IMG/VR virus record: IMGVR_UViG_3300042371_000974
Span: 1 to 34,309 of that record
DNA from: a virus
Strand: one strand, 5' to 3'
Length of the DNA: 34,309 bases
The notes beneath the pieces were generated by a model. That model saw only the letters and a list, made by a program, of their open reading frames with translations, was not told the origin of the DNA and made no database searches. A program made the translations under genes and the position numbers. Every line of letters begins with the position of its first letter. The first letter of the stretch is position 1. Positions 9,401 through 16,272 of the stretch are shown here, one piece after another.

Positions 9401-12400
9401 TCGGCTATCGCGACAATTCTAAACGACTACGACCGAAGCACCGTGTCCGAATACCGGCCGGTGACTCGCTCGGAAACGCGCGGCTCAGATGGAGAGTGGT
9501 ATAGTGCCGCCGGCGGGCGCTCCCACCGTGTCGGCCTGACCAACGAAACGCGCGAATATTGGGTAAACGAATCTATCAGCCAGGGCACCACCCACGGAAA
9601 ACGGTTTTCAACCAAGCAAGACCTTGAGGCATGGAACGCGAAAAACGCGGCCGATAACCGAGCGGATTTCGAGAAGGAATTGCGGTCGATGCCCGCCGAT
9701 CGCATCGCCTCACAAGCTGAATATTGGGCCAATGAGAAGGCCCGCGTCGATCTGCGCAACGCACCAATCAGCGACCCGCCGCCGCCGGTCCTGCCTGAGA
9801 TTTACACGATGAGCCGCAAGGCCAAGATCGAAGAACTCAAAGGCTACGGCATCACCGAAACCCGCACCGGCGGCTATACCCGCAACAGCGTTTCCGCCGA
9901 TTTGAGCGACATGCTCGAACAGGCCCGCCGCAAGCGGGCCAGCCAGCGCGGCGCCATCGACCCCGCCGTGATGCGCGCCGTGGGGTTTGCCGCTGCGCGC
10001 GGCGTGGCCGGTGCCGCCGTGGGCACGCTCTTGGCTGATACACCCGAAGAACGCGCGGGCTATGCCCTCGCCGGCGGCCTGCTCGGCGTGTCCGCCAGCC
10101 CCGCCCTGGCCAAGATGCTGGGCCGCGCGACGTTTTCCACTACGTCCGTCGGCCGGCGCGCGTTTCCCGAGGCCACGATCCCGTTCGACCTCCGCGAGCA
10201 ACTGATCCTCAAGCCCGGTGCCGTGGCCGCCACCGGCCACCGCGGCAACAATGCCCAGCGCGCCCTCGAAATCACCCTGCGCAAAGAGGCCAATCCCACC
10301 GCCGCGGCCAATGAAGTCTGGCAATTCCTCACGGCCAAGATCCCCGCCGTGCGCCCGAGCCTCGCCGCGCCCGCCACCGAAGCGCGCGCCGCGCTCGACG
10401 AACTCTCCGACAAGCTCATCATCTCCGGCCTCGCGACCGGCACTCTCGCCGATACAATCAACGCCAACAAGGGCAGCTACCTCCGGCGCGCGTTTCGTAT
10501 CTTCCAATCCCCCGGCTGGCGCCCTGAGCAAAAGGTGATCGACGACTGGCAGGCGGCCTACCTCGCGGCCAACCCGAAGAAGACTGCGCAGGACGCGCAA
10601 GACCTCGCCCTCGAACTCCTCGACCGCCGCAACGCCGAAGAGTTTGTGATGACGGGCTCGCTCCTGCGCCAGAATCGCGACTCGTTCAGGCCGCGCAAGG
10701 CCCTCGACGCGCCCACGCTCGCCCTGCTGGGCGAAATCACCGAGCCGGTCGAACTCCTCGGCCAGACCGTGCCGCGCATGGCCCGCCTGATCGAGACGCA
10801 CGAGACGCAAAAGAACCTCGCCCGCATCGGGCAGCAGATGGGGCATTTCTCGCCGCAGTCCGAGCCGAGCCTCGGCCATATCGTGCAGCTCGCCAAGGAC
10901 GCCGACGCTCCGGCCGTGGGCCCGCTCGCCGGCCTCTGGACGACGCCCGAACTCCGCGAAGCCCTCGAAGCCGCCACCGCCGGGCAGAGTGAACAAAGCC
11001 TCGTCTGGCGCACGCTCGCCGGCGCGACGACGCTCGCCAAGTTTTCCAAGACCGTGCTCAACCCCGAGAGCTGGGTGCCGAACGGCATCGGCGCCGTGGT
11101 CGATGGGCTCAAGAACGGCAACGTGCGCATCATGGCCAACGGCCCGGCGTGGAAGGATGCCGTGCTCGTGGGCCTCGAAGAACTCGGCACCGGCTGGAAT
11201 CCGCAGACTCCGGCCGGCCGTGCCACCACCGCCGCCATCTACGCCAAGATGCAGCGCCTCGGCCTGGCTGGGCAGGGCAGTAGCGCGGATTTCCAACGCG
11301 GCCTCGAAATGGCCTGGGGCGAGACCACGCAACGCGGCGCCAAGCGCACGATGCTCACCCTCGGCCGCTCCTACGCCTCCAGCGAAAACGTCATGCGCTA
11401 CATGTGGTTTCAGGCCGAGAAGGCCGCCTACCGCAAAGCGTTTCCCCGCATGGCCGAGGCGGAACTCGAAGCCTACGCCGCGCGCGTAGTGCGCAGCACA
11501 ACCACGAACTACGCAATGATCCCCGAGACGTTGCGCAAAGCCTCGACGGCCGGCATCCTCGGCACGTTCGTCAATTTCCCCTACGAACAATTCCGCCACG
11601 CCTTCAACATCGCGCGCATCGCGAAAGAGGACATGACCAAGGGCGCGGCGACGAACAATCAGGCGCTCGTGGCCGTGGGCGCGCGCCGGCTGGCCGCGTT
11701 TCTCGCTGCCGCGGCCGGCACCGGGGCCGTCGCGGCGTGGTCGATGCGCAAAGAGGGGATCAGCCCCGAGCAAGATGCGGCCTACCGCCGCCGGTTCGCG
11801 CCGTGGGACCGCAACCAATCGCTCATCTACCAGGGCCGCGAGGGCGACAACATCGCCTACATGAATCAAAGCTACGTGAACCCGCAAGCCGTGCTTCTGG
11901 CGGGCGGCTCGGCCGCGGCGCGCGGCGAATCGCTGGAGCAGGCGGCCACCAACTTCTTGAAGGCCGGGCAAGAGACGTTCGGCGGGGGCAGCGTGCTCCT
12001 CAACCCCGGCCTCGAAACCCTGCTGAACCGCACCGAGCGCGGCCGGCAAATCTCCTCGCCGGAAGACAGCGCGGCCAAACAAGCCAACGACCGCATCTCC
12101 TACCTGGCGGATCGGGCTTACAGCCCCGGCTTCCTGAACAGTCTTTCGCGGATCGCCAAGGGTTACAAAGGTGAAACCGGGCCGGATGGTCAGGTGTACA
12201 CGCTCGGCGATGCGATGCAGCGGCTCTTTGGCCGGCGCATTAACCGCGTGAATCTGCCGTATCGGTTTGAGCGCGAAGCCTTCGACATGTCTCGCCGCCT
12301 GGCGGAGGTCCACAGCAGCTATGCCGGCGTGCGGCGCCGCGAAGAGGCCAACGCGCCCGAGAAAGTCGATGCCGCCTACCAAATCGGCGAGCAACGCCGG

Positions 12401-12868
12401 CAAGTCGTGTTCAAGGATCTGACGCAATACATCGCCGATGCGCGCGTGCTCGGCTACGACGAGGAGAAAACGGTGGGGTGGCTGCGCAAGGGTGGGGTGC
12501 CGGCCGAAATCGCGCTGGGTGCGCTAGAGGGTCGCTACACGCCTGGCGAACGGCTGCACGCCAAGACCGGCGCCGAGTTGCTCGCGGAGATCCGCGCAAA
12601 ACCGGCGGCCGAACAGCTCGGCGCGTTTGTGGCGGAGGTCACGAAGAACCCGGCGTTTATTGCGACGGTCAAGGGGGCGATGCTCGACGACGCGCGCGGG
12701 GTGACGCAGCGCGACAAGCTCGTGGCGGCGCTCGATCCTGACAAGCGGGCGGCCTATATCCGGCTGCGGATGGGGGAGCAGAGCGAGACGCAGCGCCTGG
12801 AGTATTTGCACGAGCTGGCCCGCAAACGGCTCCTGACGCCGGAAGTGGTGCGGCAGATGGTGAAGTGA
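6419..12868 (+). CDS. Giant polyvalent internal virion (ejected) protein, 2149 aa
   Basis: It starts at a GTG that overlaps the previous stop (GTGA). Two short Gly-rich units (LPQGWSLLDEPPAGLPEGWALAEP type) open the protein. A glycine-rich hydrophobic segment follows at about residues 57-90, then a long Pro/Ala-rich linker. Small globular modules resembling large polyvalent protein (LPD) domains appear near 560-630 and 730-785. A membrane-active Gly/Ala segment lies near 1180-1235. The helical C-terminal region includes SKTVLNPESWVPNGIGAV (about 1540), NFPYEQFRHAFNIARIAKE (about 1717) and a hydrophobic helix at about 1756-1776. This layout fits giant ejected proteins of podovirus-like phages that travel with the DNA. 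No peptidoglycan-cutting motif is clear. Confidence 0.75.
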   Translation: MSTATLPQGWSLLDEPPAGLPEGWALAEPESKPLTASRVAELAGDVAAEAGGATAGQMLGLAGGPFAPVTVPLGGFIGGGIGNTIAQGRRMARGEQDGFQLGQLLGAAGISAIPGGQVAKGATVAGRIARSTAVMGGAGAAGNVVQQVIDRPEGQPFDGAQVATAGALGAAGGALVQGGIEGFKGLAGLFRRTPPAAFDAATPEEVIAGIAKAEGLAPSEVERRIARARNVTPRPPAPELPAGARVGQLDGPPAQLALPEGWSPVPVPAAQADLDAALARQARPSAPETPSAPAQVAPPEPLPAPVDNAPVGALPPAAIDFAPPVPADKVSAPQVPPIAAGSLPPAGQRPEPLFLDLISGRIDTPEVDYYMRQRMQGAEERWAKLSPQERAAAHAEFGTTNPRLIEQGSFPYDSTPSRFSEIVGSIEAIRTPAAAPANRPPELSLDQQLTAAELAAARATSRFREAGKWSELKGQNARQRWQTLKSQKLDAERNLEDLRSKADQAIPAPRLPEPAPLAAPAQTSGVNQAPNVGDTITKPAVGGAPEVAPAAPTSKPAITLPDAATAQTWASRNADRFKSVTIRENPAGGFDVFTVSKGSKFAFGARPDGGTDIIDIIQSLGGVPPPPKGATGGEWDGFGEVFGGQARILINAKKRGVGLDQFLGNFSDTEFAYLAGDPDGFKQAVSNALAERARLKIANTLEENTAKFQTAILTGKGRGGKEPKAGTKDMSDNLIPGDKLAVKGEPLIVTGVDDDGNVTLQDGPRFGTQIIPPGVEIYPDARSMKKLPRETPPANTGPQSDDPFGDNYVPEPDVPAAPPAAPGTQADLVAGIERQAAAPSSGLKTQANTSHAGKSPRELLEMAAAYEQYGPGYDRNVATSAGRLRQDIERNSKGIQFSADELAVRLDLYAAKPAPALTLESASVGQQAAEAQAAREAQLVAKRRADMLAANERPLTGDSSNVNQGQLYAEDADMFSGASAQEVAQRPAKPVANDSAIATILNDYDRSTVSEYRPVTRSETRGSDGEWYSAAGGRSHRVGLTNETREYWVNESISQGTTHGKRFSTKQDLEAWNAKNAADNRADFEKELRSMPADRIASQAEYWANEKARVDLRNAPISDPPPPVLPEIYTMSRKAKIEELKGYGITETRTGGYTRNSVSADLSDMLEQARRKRASQRGAIDPAVMRAVGFAAARGVAGAAVGTLLADTPEERAGYALAGGLLGVSASPALAKMLGRATFSTTSVGRRAFPEATIPFDLREQLILKPGAVAATGHRGNNAQRALEITLRKEANPTAAANEVWQFLTAKIPAVRPSLAAPATEARAALDELSDKLIISGLATGTLADTINANKGSYLRRAFRIFQSPGWRPEQKVIDDWQAAYLAANPKKTAQDAQDLALELLDRRNAEEFVMTGSLLRQNRDSFRPRKALDAPTLALLGEITEPVELLGQTVPRMARLIETHETQKNLARIGQQMGHFSPQSEPSLGHIVQLAKDADAPAVGPLAGLWTTPELREALEAATAGQSEQSLVWRTLAGATTLAKFSKTVLNPESWVPNGIGAVVDGLKNGNVRIMANGPAWKDAVLVGLEELGTGWNPQTPAGRATTAAIYAKMQRLGLAGQGSSADFQRGLEMAWGETTQRGAKRTMLTLGRSYASSENVMRYMWFQAEKAAYRKAFPRMAEAELEAYAARVVRSTTTNYAMIPETLRKASTAGILGTFVNFPYEQFRHAFNIARIAKEDMTKGAATNNQALVAVGARRLAAFLAAAAGTGAVAAWSMRKEGISPEQDAAYRRRFAPWDRNQSLIYQGREGDNIAYMNQSYVNPQAVLLAGGSAAARGESLEQAATNFLKAGQETFGGGSVLLNPGLETLLNRTERGRQISSPEDSAAKQANDRISYLADRAYSPGFLNSLSRIAKGYKGETGPDGQVYTLGDAMQRLFGRRINRVNLPYRFEREAFDMSRRLAEVHSSYAGVRRREEANAPEKVDAAYQIGEQRRQVVFKDLTQYIADARVLGYDEEKTVGWLRKGGVPAEIALGALEGRYTPGERLHAKTGAELLAEIRAKPAAEQLGAFVAEVTKNPAFIATVKGAMLDDARGVTQRDKLVAALDPDKRAAYIRLRMGEQSETQRLEYLHELARKRLLTPEVVRQMVK

Positions 12869-12907
12869 GGTCTTGCGAACGGGGTGCGGTGGTGTCAGGG
12901 CTGCGGG

Positions 12908-13186
12908 ATGAATCCGAAGCTGATGGCGTGGGGGCTGGCCGTGAGTGTGGCGGGGAACGTGGCGGCGGTGGGGTGGTGGGTGCGCGGGCGGGCGAGTGAG
13001 GCGGGAAGCGCGGCGCAAGTGGGCCGGTACACGTTTGCGCAGCAAGGCGGGAGCGTCACGCGGTGCGACACGATGACGGGCCGGGTAGAGGTGGCCGCAA
13101 CAGTGGCGGGAAAGTGGCAACTGATCGAAGTAATATCCGCCCAAAATCCGCCCATCGGCGGCGGATTACCTCTCAGAGAGCCATAA
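12908..13186 (+). CDS. Small membrane-anchored protein
   Basis: A 92-residue product from ATG at 12908; a GTG at 12884 would add eight residues. An N-terminal hydrophobic segment (MAWGLAVSVAGNVAAVGWWV) is followed by positive residues (RGR), indicating a single membrane span or signal anchor. The rest is small and soluble, rich in beta-branched residues. It is the last gene of the rightward late unit, and its final codons overlap the leftmost putative integrase arm sites at 13135-13155. A spanin-like or superinfection-exclusion role is possible, but nothing specific is visible. Confidence 0.55.
   Translation: MNPKLMAWGLAVSVAGNVAAVGWWVRGRASEAGSAAQVGRYTFAQQGGSVTRCDTMTGRVEVAATVAGKWQLIEVISAQNPPIGGGLPLREP
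13135..13155 (+). repeat. Putative integrase arm sites, left (two 9-bp repeats)
   Basis: ATCCGCCCA occurs at 13135-13143 and 13146-13154, spaced 11 bp. The whole 21-nt block is repeated exactly at 13337-13357, on the other side of the tRNA-like core. A degenerate inverted copy (CGGCGGAT) lies at 13159-13166. The arrangement matches arm-type sites of tyrosine integrases, although this block also encodes the end of the small membrane protein. Confidence 0.65.
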
Positions 13187-13196
13187 AAACAGGGGC

Positions 13197-13233
13197 GTCA
13201 AAGTCACCTGTGCTACCATTACACCATCGGGCA
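13197..13233 (-). other. attP: Putative attP core: 5' half of tRNA-Gln(UUG)
   Basis: Read on the minus strand, 13233 to 13197 gives a 7-nt acceptor strand, U8, a 4-bp D stem around the loop AATGGTA (A14, G18G19 and A21 in place), a 5-nt anticodon-stem strand and the 7-nt loop CTTTGAC. Anticodon TTG reads Gln codon CAA. The sequence then departs from tRNA: the 3' anticodon strand, T arm and acceptor 3' strand are missing. A tRNA fragment beside a phage integrase gene is typical of an attachment core, but use of the 5' half is less common than the 3' end. Lack of host genes suggests an unintegrated attP. Confidence 0.7.
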
Positions 13234-13265
13234 AAATCTCAGTGGTAAACCGCCTGTTTCATAGG

Positions 13266-13296
13266 AGAATATGCAGTTTTAGAGGGTGTTAGTCAA
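13266..13296 (-). promoter_or_regulatory. Putative promoter facing the tRNA-Gln half
   Basis: On the minus strand, TTGACT (13296-13291) is followed after 17 nt by CATATT (13273-13268); TATTCT at 13271-13266 is an alternative. It points at the tRNA-like core, about 33 bp away. After integration at this core, phage DNA would replace the native upstream region of the host tRNA gene, so a phage-borne promoter would be needed to keep it expressed. Confidence 0.4.
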
Positions 13297-13312
13297 CTCC
13301 GTATTCACCCGT

Positions 13313-13357
13313 TTTTGGGCGGATTTCGGGCTTGAAATCCGCCCAAAATCCGCCCAT
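13313..13357 (+). repeat. Putative integrase arm sites, right: 14-bp inverted repeat plus direct copies
   Basis: TTTTGGGCGGATTT (13313-13326) and its exact reverse complement (13335-13348) form a perfect 14-bp stem with an 8-nt loop. The 9-mer ATCCGCCCA occurs inverted at 13316-13324 and direct at 13337-13345 and 13348-13356, the direct pair again 11 bp apart. The last 21 nt duplicate the block at 13135-13155. The hairpin could also shape integrase mRNA translation. Confidence 0.7.
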
Positions 13358-13366
13358 GGGTTTTTC

Positions 13367-14629
13367 ATGATCCCCGAACTGCTGGCGCGGGCCTTGGCGT
13401 CCTCTTCCCCTGTTCGCCTCAACTCCATGGCCGCGGAGTATGGGCTTAAATCCGTCGGCGGAGTGTGGTGGGTGCGTAAAAGTGTTACCCATCCAGTCAG
13501 CCGCCAGGAGCGCCAATTTAAGAAGTCGACCAAGCGCACGGATCTGCGCGACGCGCTCGCCGTGGCCGTGCCCTGGGTGGACGGTTGGCTGGCCGAGGTG
13601 CAAACCGACCGGGCCGAACCGCTCGGCGTCAAACGCGAGTGGGCCACCCTCGGCGAGGTGGTGGATTTTTATCTGACGTGGCCGAACGGCCGGCAGCACA
13701 CCCGCGACCGTTGCGCGCGCGAGCTGGGCACGATGGCGGGGGAGTGCTGGCCGGATCGGGAGTGGCGCGGCATCTCCACCGAAATGCTTACGCGCGATGA
13801 GCGCCTGAAATGGCGCCAGGCGCGCGAGCTCGCCAGCGCCAAGGCGCATTTGCCGGCCGACGCCGAGGCGCACGAGCGGACGAAACGGAATATCAATCAA
13901 ATGATCGCCAACACGAGCGGGGTTTTCTCGCGGGCCGCGCGCGAGGCCTATCACATCGCGGGTATCCGCGTACATGATGCGGTGCTCGGCTGGCTCGACG
14001 TGCGGAAACTCAAGGCGAAGCCGGCCGCGCCGCCCGAACCGCTCGGCGATGCCGTCATGGCGAAGATTGCGAGGGAGTTGCCGGGCTTGAAGGAGCGCGC
14101 GCCGGGGGCGTGGGCCGCGGTTATGCTCATGTTTTTCGCGGGTGTGCGGAACATTGAGGCCGTGGCGGCGCGGTGGAGTTGGCTGGGTGAGGTGGAGTTG
14201 GATGACAGCGGCGAAGAGGTGCGGGGGTTCCGGCTGGAGTCGGCCGGCGAGCATCTGAGCAAGCAATCCGATGGCCTCGTGCCCGTGCGCGTGGCGGTCT
14301 GGAAGGATCTCGCGTCGGTGCGCCACCTGGGGCAGAAGGGGGAAGATTTTATCGTGCCGGGCGCGACTGTCACGGCGCGGATCGAGGCCGCTTACTATGA
14401 GGCGAGCGAGTTTTTGAAATCGTGCGGCGTCGAGAAGCGGCGCGGCAAGACGACGTATCGGCTCCGCGGCAAGGCGATTTCCCTGATGGGTGCGCTGTAT
14501 GGCGACAAGGCCGCGGCAAGGTATGCGCGGCACAAGGACGAGAAAACGACGCGCGAGAATTACACCGGCACGCGCGCGGCGTTTGTGTCGATGCCGGCGA
14601 TGGCCGGCGCCGCGGTGGCCGAGAAATGA
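13367..14629 (+). CDS. int: Tyrosine recombinase, phage integrase
   Basis: About 420 residues from ATG at 13367; a GTG at 13286 is in frame, but its extra codons run through the putative arm sites, so I prefer the internal ATG. The catalytic domain carries MFFAGVRNIEA (first catalytic Arg), a YRLRGKAISLMGALYG segment where HxLRH is usual (Arg kept, first His replaced by Tyr), and RYARHKDEKTTRENYTG with His and the nucleophilic Tyr. The N-terminal part (to about residue 190) is a helical core-binding domain. It stands beside the putative attP and converges on the leftward operon. No clear Shine-Dalgarno precedes either start. A divergent member, but confidently a tyrosine recombinase. Confidence 0.88.
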   Translation: MIPELLARALASSSPVRLNSMAAEYGLKSVGGVWWVRKSVTHPVSRQERQFKKSTKRTDLRDALAVAVPWVDGWLAEVQTDRAEPLGVKREWATLGEVVDFYLTWPNGRQHTRDRCARELGTMAGECWPDREWRGISTEMLTRDERLKWRQARELASAKAHLPADAEAHERTKRNINQMIANTSGVFSRAAREAYHIAGIRVHDAVLGWLDVRKLKAKPAAPPEPLGDAVMAKIARELPGLKERAPGAWAAVMLMFFAGVRNIEAVAARWSWLGEVELDDSGEEVRGFRLESAGEHLSKQSDGLVPVRVAVWKDLASVRHLGQKGEDFIVPGATVTARIEAAYYEASEFLKSCGVEKRRGKTTYRLRGKAISLMGALYGDKAAARYARHKDEKTTRENYTGTRAAFVSMPAMAGAAVAEK

Positions 14630-14656
14630 AAAGGGCCGCCCGGTGAAGGGCGGCCC
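14629..14656 (-). terminator. Rho-independent terminator of the leftward operon
   Basis: GGGCCGCCC (14633-14641) and GGGCGGCCC (14648-14656) form a perfect 9-bp stem with a 6-nt loop. On the minus strand the stem is followed by TTTTCA, a T tract at the end of the leftward operon. In the plus direction it lies directly after the integrase stop but has no T tract there. Confidence 0.75.
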
Positions 14657-14661
14657 GTGGG

Positions 14662-14688
14662 GCGCGGTGGAGTTGTGCGCGGGTTTTA
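14662..14688 (+). repeat. Direct repeat copy A after a leftward gene stop
   Basis: A 27-nt sequence matching 14910-14935 except for one A/G change and one extra T. On the minus strand it begins with the stop codon of the 72-residue gene and runs into its downstream sequence. Confidence 0.8.
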
Positions 14689-14904
14689 GCGGGCTCGGGG
14701 CTTATCCGCGCGGGCTGGGATAAATTCGGCCGCAATGTCGGCCGCTATTTCGAGGCGTTGGCTATACCACGGCAGGAAAACCGAAACCGTTCCGGTGCGA
14801 CGGTCGCGCCGGGCTGAGAAATGCCCGAGTGTTCCGGTCTCGTAGTCGTTTCGGAGCCAGCTAGTGAACCGCAAAAGCCACAAGGGGCGCGTTTCGGTGT
14901 GCAT
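14686..14904 (-). CDS. Small hypothetical protein flanked by direct repeats
   Basis: A 72-residue, Arg-rich protein with ATG at 14904, last gene of the leftward operon before the terminator. It contains LLRFTSWLRNDYETGTLGHF and a basic RRDRRTG, then a hydrophobic stretch and an Ala-rich C-terminal helix. I do not recognise a family. It is bounded by near-identical 26-27-nt repeats, each beginning at a stop codon (its own and that of the upstream gene), so it may have been inserted or duplicated as a unit. Coding status is moderately supported by spacing in the operon and the sensible start. Confidence 0.5.
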   Translation of the reverse strand: MHTETRPLWLLRFTSWLRNDYETGTLGHFSARRDRRTGTVSVFLPWYSQRLEIAADIAAEFIPARADKPRAR

Positions 14905-14909
14905 ATTAT

Positions 14910-14935
14910 GCGCGGTGGGGTTGTGCGCGGGTTTA
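14910..14935 (+). repeat. Direct repeat copy B after a leftward gene stop
   Basis: A 26-nt near-copy of 14662-14688. It starts (minus strand) at the stop codon of the 66-residue gene ending at 14933, and occupies most of the gap before the next start at 14904. Confidence 0.8.
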
Positions 14936-15133
14936 CCGCGGGGCCACGCCCTGCTCGGCCAGGGCGGCGCGCACGATTTCGAGGGCGGCCAGCATATAAT
15001 GCGGCTCCTCGGGGTTGGTCGGGTCCGCGTGCCGCTCGCAGGTGGTGAAACTCACGCGTTTGAGGAATTGCGCGAGGTGCCAGGCGTGCGGCTCGTCGAG
15101 GGTGACGGTGATTTTCACGGGCGGGGATTTCAT
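14933..15133 (-). CDS. Small conserved-type phage protein
   Basis: A 66-residue protein with ATG at 15133, four bases after the stop of the upstream gene. It begins with a short beta strand (VKITVTLDEPHAWHLAQFLK), followed by a helical part (PHYMLAALEIVRAALAEQG). The pattern AWxLAQFLKR, then a final EIVRAAL-type helix, is familiar from small phage proteins of unknown function, but I cannot name a family with certainty. It may be a small regulator or accessory factor of the leftward operon. Confidence 0.6.
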   Translation of the reverse strand: MKSPPVKITVTLDEPHAWHLAQFLKRVSFTTCERHADPTNPEEPHYMLAALEIVRAALAEQGVAPR

Positions 15134-15137
15134 GGGA

Positions 15138-15566
15138 TTATTTGCCGCGGGCGATGAAACCGGCGCCGAGTTGCGCAAACTCAAACGTGTGGCCCGAAAC
15201 GGTGGCCGTGTCGTTAAAGAGTTTGACGACGGCGGCCGGCGTGACGTGCTCGGGGATCCCGGTGACTGCGTAGGTGATCGAGCCGGACGGGCTGGGCCCA
15301 ACGGGCGCGGCCGGGTTTTGCAGCGTGGCGAGGCCAGCGGAATTTTCCGAGGTTTTGAGTTTGAGCGTTTTCATGGGTGCGGATTCGAGGACGATCAGGG
15401 CAAGGTGCAGCGTATCGGATTGGGACAAGCCGCGAGTGGCGGCCTGATGTTTGAGGGTGGCAAGGCTGGCGGGATCGAGGCGGACGAACAGCGGCACACG
15501 AGGCACCGCGCCTTTTTGGGCGTTTTTGTTGCCGGCGCCCGGCCGGGGTTTGGATTTGGTTTTCAC
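15138..15566 (-). CDS. Ribbon-helix-helix-like protein with C-terminal extension
   Basis: A 142-residue product from a GTG that overlaps the upstream stop (GTGA). After a basic N-terminus (KTKSKPRPGAGNKNAQKG) comes VPLFVRLDPASLATLKHQAA and SQSDTLHLALIVLES (about residues 23-60). This is a strand-helix-helix pattern like CopG/Arc-type DNA-binding domains. The second part begins at an internal Met (MKTLKLKTSENS) and forms a separate beta-rich module to the C-terminus. An internal start there could give a shorter product. A role as operon regulator is inferred. Confidence 0.55.
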   Translation of the reverse strand: MKTKSKPRPGAGNKNAQKGAVPRVPLFVRLDPASLATLKHQAATRGLSQSDTLHLALIVLESAPMKTLKLKTSENSAGLATLQNPAAPVGPSPSGSITYAVTGIPEHVTPAAVVKLFNDTATVSGHTFEFAQLGAGFIARGK

Positions 15567-15787
15567 GGGGAAGGCTTGAACGGCGCGAGGGCATCGAGGA
15601 CCGAGCCCGGCGCCCCGCCGATTGTGGCAAGGTCGATCAGGCCGCGGAGCGCGCGGGTGTTGTTGTGGTCGAGGCCGGTGCCGCCGTTTTTGAGCAGGGC
15701 GCGGAGATCGGCGAGCGCCTGGCGGCCGCGCTCGCTGCCGGCGAGCTGCGCCACCAGGGCAGAAACTTGGTCGGTGCGGGTGGTCAT
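15563..15787 (-). CDS. Small hypothetical helical protein
   Basis: A 74-residue protein with ATG at 15787 overlapping the upstream stop (ATGA) and its own stop overlapping the next GTG. It is helical and Ala/Leu-rich (TDQVSALVAQLAGSERGRQA, then ADLRALLKNGG) and has no membrane segment, cysteine or catalytic motif. The unbroken chain of overlapping junctions is the main reason to call it real. Function unknown. Confidence 0.55.
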   Translation of the reverse strand: MTTRTDQVSALVAQLAGSERGRQALADLRALLKNGGTGLDHNNTRALRGLIDLATIGGAPGSVLDALAPFKPSP

Positions 15788-15987
15788 GTGAGCAGGATTG
15801 AAAGTTGCCGGTCGGTGGAAACGGCGCGCGCGGGGCGCGTCGTGATGGTTTCGCCGCAGAGCGTGAGCGTCTCGACCTGCTCGCCCTGGGCGAACATGTC
15901 GAGGGTTTCGGCCTGCGTCGGGAGGGCAGACACGCGCGCATGATTGCGCGCGATGGCGGCCAATTCGGTATCGGACAGGAGAGACAT
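15784..15987 (-). CDS. Small hypothetical protein
   Basis: A 67-residue protein with ATG at 15987 and a stop overlapping the next gene by ATGA. It contains SLLSDTELAAIARNHARVSA, a short helix, and then a Thr-rich beta-like stretch (VETLTLCGETITTRPARAV). It follows the Cys-tailed protein gene by 18 bp. No family is recognised; operon position and clean overlap support expression. Confidence 0.5.
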   Translation of the reverse strand: MSLLSDTELAAIARNHARVSALPTQAETLDMFAQGEQVETLTLCGETITTRPARAVSTDRQLSILLT

Positions 15988-16005
15988 GGATTTGGTTTTT
16001 GATGG

Positions 16006-16272
16006 TTAAGAGCAGCAGCCGCAGCAAGGGGCGTCTTCACACCGGCCGCGGCGGTTGGTGTAAACTTCGGCGCCGGTCGAGAAACGCGTCACCGTGGAGA
16101 CGGTGCGCGGCGTGTAAGCGGGGCGGCCGCCGGCCACGAGGGCGCGGCAGCGGTCGGCGAGCTCGGCGGGAACCTCCCAGCCTTGCGCGATGGGATTCCA
16201 GCGCCCGCCGAGCGCGCGGAGCGCCTGGCGGTGCGGGTAGGTGTTGCCGGTGATAAGGGATAGCGTGGTCAT
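16006..16272 (-). CDS. Small GRW-module protein with Cys-rich tail
   Basis: An 88-residue protein with ATG at 16272 overlapping the stop of the LPD29 protein gene (ATGA). It carries TGNTYPHRQALRALGGRWNP and WEVPAELADRCRAL, the same kind of G-x-R-W module seen at the C-terminus of its upstream neighbour (AAGFRWSRFAGCWWAK). It ends in a cysteine cluster (CEDAPCCGCCS), possibly metal-binding. The shared module suggests the two neighbours act together. Such modules occur in phage and plasmid proteins of unclear function. Confidence 0.6.
   Translation of the reverse strand: MTTLSLITGNTYPHRQALRALGGRWNPIAQGWEVPAELADRCRALVAGGRPAYTPRTVSTVTRFSTGAEVYTNRRGRCEDAPCCGCCS

Noticed and set aside
9710-12427. 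905-codon minus-strand frame opposite the giant virion gene
   Set aside because: A shadow frame of a high-G+C gene: Arg/Gly/Ala-rich, no domain, and the plus strand is clearly coding.
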